Source: Sphingobacterium sp. lm-10 (GTDB lineage: Bacteria > Bacteroidota > Bacteroidia > Sphingobacteriales > Sphingobacteriaceae). Taken from it: a stretch of 64,000 nucleotides of DNA. The position numbers and the translations under genes were made by a program. How positions within the stretch are numbered: the first letter of the stretch is position 1; each line of letters opens with the position of its first letter. The DNA lies in contig NZ_JAMJWC010000001.1 in the NCBI RefSeq assembly GCF_023554555.1, forward strand, positions 2,356,001 through 2,420,000, written 5' to 3'. Below the pieces are notes generated by a model. The model had not been told where the DNA came from and ran no database searches. It worked only from the letters and a program-made list of their open reading frames with translations. Below, one piece after another: positions 62,049 to 64,000 of the stretch.

Positions 62049-62930
62049 ATGATTGAATTACCCGTTATTCCCGCACAACAAACACAGCGAAAACCTGATT
62101 GGCTACGTGTAAAATTGCCTGTAGGCAAGGAATATCGCCATGTGCGCGGACTGGTTGATGAGCATAAATTGCACACGATCTGTGAGAGTGGTAACTGTCC
62201 TAATATGGGCGAATGCTGGGGTGCCGGCACGGCTACTTTCATGATTCTGGGCAATATCTGTACGCGCTCGTGTTCCTTCTGTGCAGTAGCAACCGGCAGA
62301 CCACTCGCGGTAGATATGGATGAACCAAATCGTGTGGCGCAATCGGTCAAACTGATGGAGGTAAAACACTGCGTGATCACTTCGGTAGATCGTGATGACC
62401 TAAAAGATGGTGGATCTACGATCTGGGCTGAAACCGTAAATGCGATTCGCAGAGAAAGTCCGGAAACGACATTGGAAACATTGATACCTGACTTTAAAGG
62501 ACAATGGGATAATCTGGATCGCGTATTAGCAGTGCGGCCTGAGGTCGTATCTCATAATCTGGAAACCGTACGTCGACTTACACGTGAAGTACGCATACAA
62601 GCAAAATACGACCGTTCATTAGAATGTTTACGTCGTATCGCAGAAGCAGGATTGCGTACTAAATCTGGCATCATGCTGGGCTTCGGTGAAACAGAAGAAG
62701 ACGTAGTAGAAGCTATGCGCGACTTATACGAAGTGGGGGTAGATATTCTGACCATTGGTCAATACTTGCAACCGAGCAAAGCACACCATCCGGTAATTGA
62801 ATGGATTACTCCTGCTCAATTCCAACGCTATCAGGAAATCGGCTTAGAGATGGGGTTCAAATACGTTGAATCTGGCCCATTGGTAAGATCATCGTACCAT
62901 GCAGAGAAGCATCTCTTCGATATGCAATAA
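62049..62930 (+). CDS. lipA: Lipoyl synthase
   Basis: A radical SAM enzyme that inserts two sulfurs into protein-bound octanoate to form the lipoyl cofactor. The auxiliary cluster motif is [14 protein letters not shown] (about 46-59), the radical SAM cluster motif [10 protein letters not shown] (about 75-84), and the C-terminal SSYHAEKH carries the serine that ligates the auxiliary cluster. 293 residues, normal. ATG 62049 is the only possible start: no other ATG, GTG or TTG precedes the conserved PDWLRVKLP. The promoter abuts the start codon. Confidence 0.96.
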   Translation: MIELPVIPAQQTQRKPDWLRVKLPVGKEYRHVRGLVDEHKLHTICESGNCPNMGECWGAGTATFMILGNICTRSCSFCAVATGRPLAVDMDEPNRVAQSVKLMEVKHCVITSVDRDDLKDGGSTIWAETVNAIRRESPETTLETLIPDFKGQWDNLDRVLAVRPEVVSHNLETVRRLTREVRIQAKYDRSLECLRRIAEAGLRTKSGIMLGFGETEEDVVEAMRDLYEVGVDILTIGQYLQPSKAHHPVIEWITPAQFQRYQEIGLEMGFKYVESGPLVRSSYHAEKHLFDMQ

Positions 62931-62974
62931 GCAATCGCTTGATAATAAGGCTGTTTTTAGTTAGATTAGAGAAC

Positions 62975-63907
62975 ATGAGGCAGCCAAAACATAGAAGACA
63001 TTTTATTGGAGCAATGCTAATGGCATTGCTTTTTATATTATTGATTAGCAGCTTGCTGTATGGTTGGTACATTCATACCCAAGATGATAGCCTCCCCCTT
63101 TTTATCACCCGAATTTTATTACCGCTCTTTATTGGTGCTGCGATCAGTAGTCCATTCGTAACGTACCTTTACGGAAAAACAAATTTCCATCTTCTTATTT
63201 TGCCCATGGAGCGACAAGCAGCACATCGTTTCGTCATTATTGTGATTCTGATTTGTTCCTCAGTCGGCTTATTCCAACCTCTCTCCAGCAGTGTTCGCTA
63301 TAACGTAGGCAAGGTTTTGCATTTGCAAAGCATCGAAGAAATGCCTCCGCACGAGCAGCCTACTTTTCTTTCTCTTGGTGAATGGCATGTGGATCGCCTA
63401 CGCGTTGTGCCCATCCATACCTATGAAAATGGAAAACTATGGAATCGCAATAAGGTGTACTTAAAATCCTTGTTCTTGCTGCCCATATTCTCTCAAAAAA
63501 CTGCTTATAGAAGCTCCGCTAAAGCTTGGCTCGCCTTTAAATATGAAAATACCATTTCTAAGAAAGACTTCGCCAGAGATAAGGGACAGTCTTATTTCGA
63601 ACAATCACTCGGTCACTTCAAGAAGATCAACGTAGGTGGATTTCTGTCTTTTGAGTTGTACGATCCGGGAGAAGAAAAACAAGTGCTGACGCAATTGGCA
63701 CGCAATCATTCTTATTTTGAGAGCTCCTACAGTGCGATTTACCAAGGGAATTCTGTAGATCGAGACTGGATTTCTTTCCGTTTCTTTGTATACACGGTGT
63801 TGAGCTTTATTTTTATCATTTTGCCTATCTACTGGTTGACGGCTCGCTACTTAGTGCGAGTTCCAGACGATGACCTGCCTGTAAGAGAATCCAATGGACG
63901 AATCTAG
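62975..63907 (+). CDS. Unknown inner-membrane protein
   Basis: A 310-residue protein with three hydrophobic segments near the N terminus (about residues 12-35, 42-66 and 80-100), a soluble central part of about 170 residues (SLGEWHVDRLRVVPIHTYEN, FKKINVGGFLSFELYD) and a last membrane helix (about 280-300). The topology fits an inner-membrane protein with a large extracytoplasmic domain. ATG 62975 is preferred over TTG 62939, since the basic MRQPKHRRH is a usual start before the first helix. It follows lipA by 44 bp. I do not recognise the family. Confidence 0.65.
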   Translation: MRQPKHRRHFIGAMLMALLFILLISSLLYGWYIHTQDDSLPLFITRILLPLFIGAAISSPFVTYLYGKTNFHLLILPMERQAAHRFVIIVILICSSVGLFQPLSSSVRYNVGKVLHLQSIEEMPPHEQPTFLSLGEWHVDRLRVVPIHTYENGKLWNRNKVYLKSLFLLPIFSQKTAYRSSAKAWLAFKYENTISKKDFARDKGQSYFEQSLGHFKKINVGGFLSFELYDPGEEKQVLTQLARNHSYFESSYSAIYQGNSVDRDWISFRFFVYTVLSFIFIILPIYWLTARYLVRVPDDDLPVRESNGRI

Positions 63908-63914
63908 CTGGTCG

Positions 63915-64000
63915 TTATTTGCGCTGATATACCGTTTCTCCACCAATTACCGTGCGCAATACTGCCACGCTCCGAAGTTCTTCATTCGGAATCGTCATGA
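63915..64000 (-). CDS. Amidohydrolase family protein, C-terminal fragment (partial)
   Basis: On the minus strand the frame is open from the window edge to TAA at 63915-63917 and encodes a tail ending IPNEELRSVAVLRTVIGG then ETVYQRK. Such an ending, with a strand leading to VGG and a final tyrosine, is typical of YtcJ-type amidohydrolases. Only 28 residues are visible, so the specific enzyme cannot be told. It converges with the membrane protein gene. Confidence 0.6.
   Translation of the reverse strand, partial: MTIPNEELRSVAVLRTVIGGETVYQRK

Noticed and set aside
1..64000. CRISPR array, tRNA or rRNA genes
   Set aside because: No regularly spaced repeats and no cloverleaf-like sequence with a T-loop were seen in the gaps; a dedicated scan would be needed to exclude a tRNA fully.

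Overview
The window looks like chromosome from a Bacteroidota bacterium, most likely Sphingobacteriaceae (Sphingobacterium/Pedobacter-like). The reasons are paired TonB-dependent receptors with carboxypeptidase-like N-terminal domains, DUF4374 lipoproteins, a recF-DUF721 junction, a 939-residue CarB without its C-terminal regulatory domain, weak Shine-Dalgarno signals, and promoters of the type TTG-N17-23-TAnnTTTG, which can be read directly at many genes. All family names come from reading motifs by eye; no database search was possible.

Layout. 1-12 kb holds housekeeping genes: the recF tail, a DUF721 protein, a RarD-like transporter, a leftward tRNA-modification operon (cca, an unknown acidic protein, miaA, tsaC), then pdxA and rsmA from divergent promoters, an FAD monooxygenase, a 2-hydroxyacid dehydrogenase, a small secreted protein and acs. 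12-30.5 kb is the accessory core, an iron/siderophore acquisition region. It contains a UbiA-like membrane protein, a Fur-like protein reduced to its DNA-binding domain, a leftward TonB receptor-DUF4374-binding protein operon, an AraC regulator, a leftward eight-gene operon (esterase, YncE-like propeller, two permeases, ATPase, binding protein, siderophore-interacting reductase, methyltransferase) and a divergent second TonB receptor-DUF4374 pair. 30.6-33.2 kb is an ECF sigma / membrane anti-sigma-like / secreted DUF4097-like cassette. 33.2-50 kb holds uvrA, a TonB_C-like secreted protein, a PagL-like lipid A deacylase, topB, dgt, galM, a TlpA-like thioredoxin, argH and an S9 peptidase, then a gene-free stretch that has a promoter and a terminator but no convincing gene (candidate small RNA). 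50-56 kb is rbfA, aat, a DUF2027-like protein and the heme genes hemA, hemCD (fused) and hemB. After a repeat-rich gap come carB, a GH20 hexosaminidase, lipA, a membrane protein and the tail of an amidohydrolase.

How it fits together. The iron region has what is needed to use siderophores made by others and no visible synthesis genes: outer-membrane capture (two TonB receptors, two probably surface lipoproteins), periplasmic hydrolysis (esterase), two periplasmic binding proteins, one inner-membrane ABC transporter and a cytoplasmic flavin reductase. A recurring 17-bp palindrome of the form TTTAGAnTnATTCTAAA occurs at the regulatory regions of these genes, exactly between the -33 and -7 elements of the small secreted protein at 9.2 kb, and in a weaker form upstream of hemA. 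This suggests one iron-responsive regulon covering uptake and heme synthesis.
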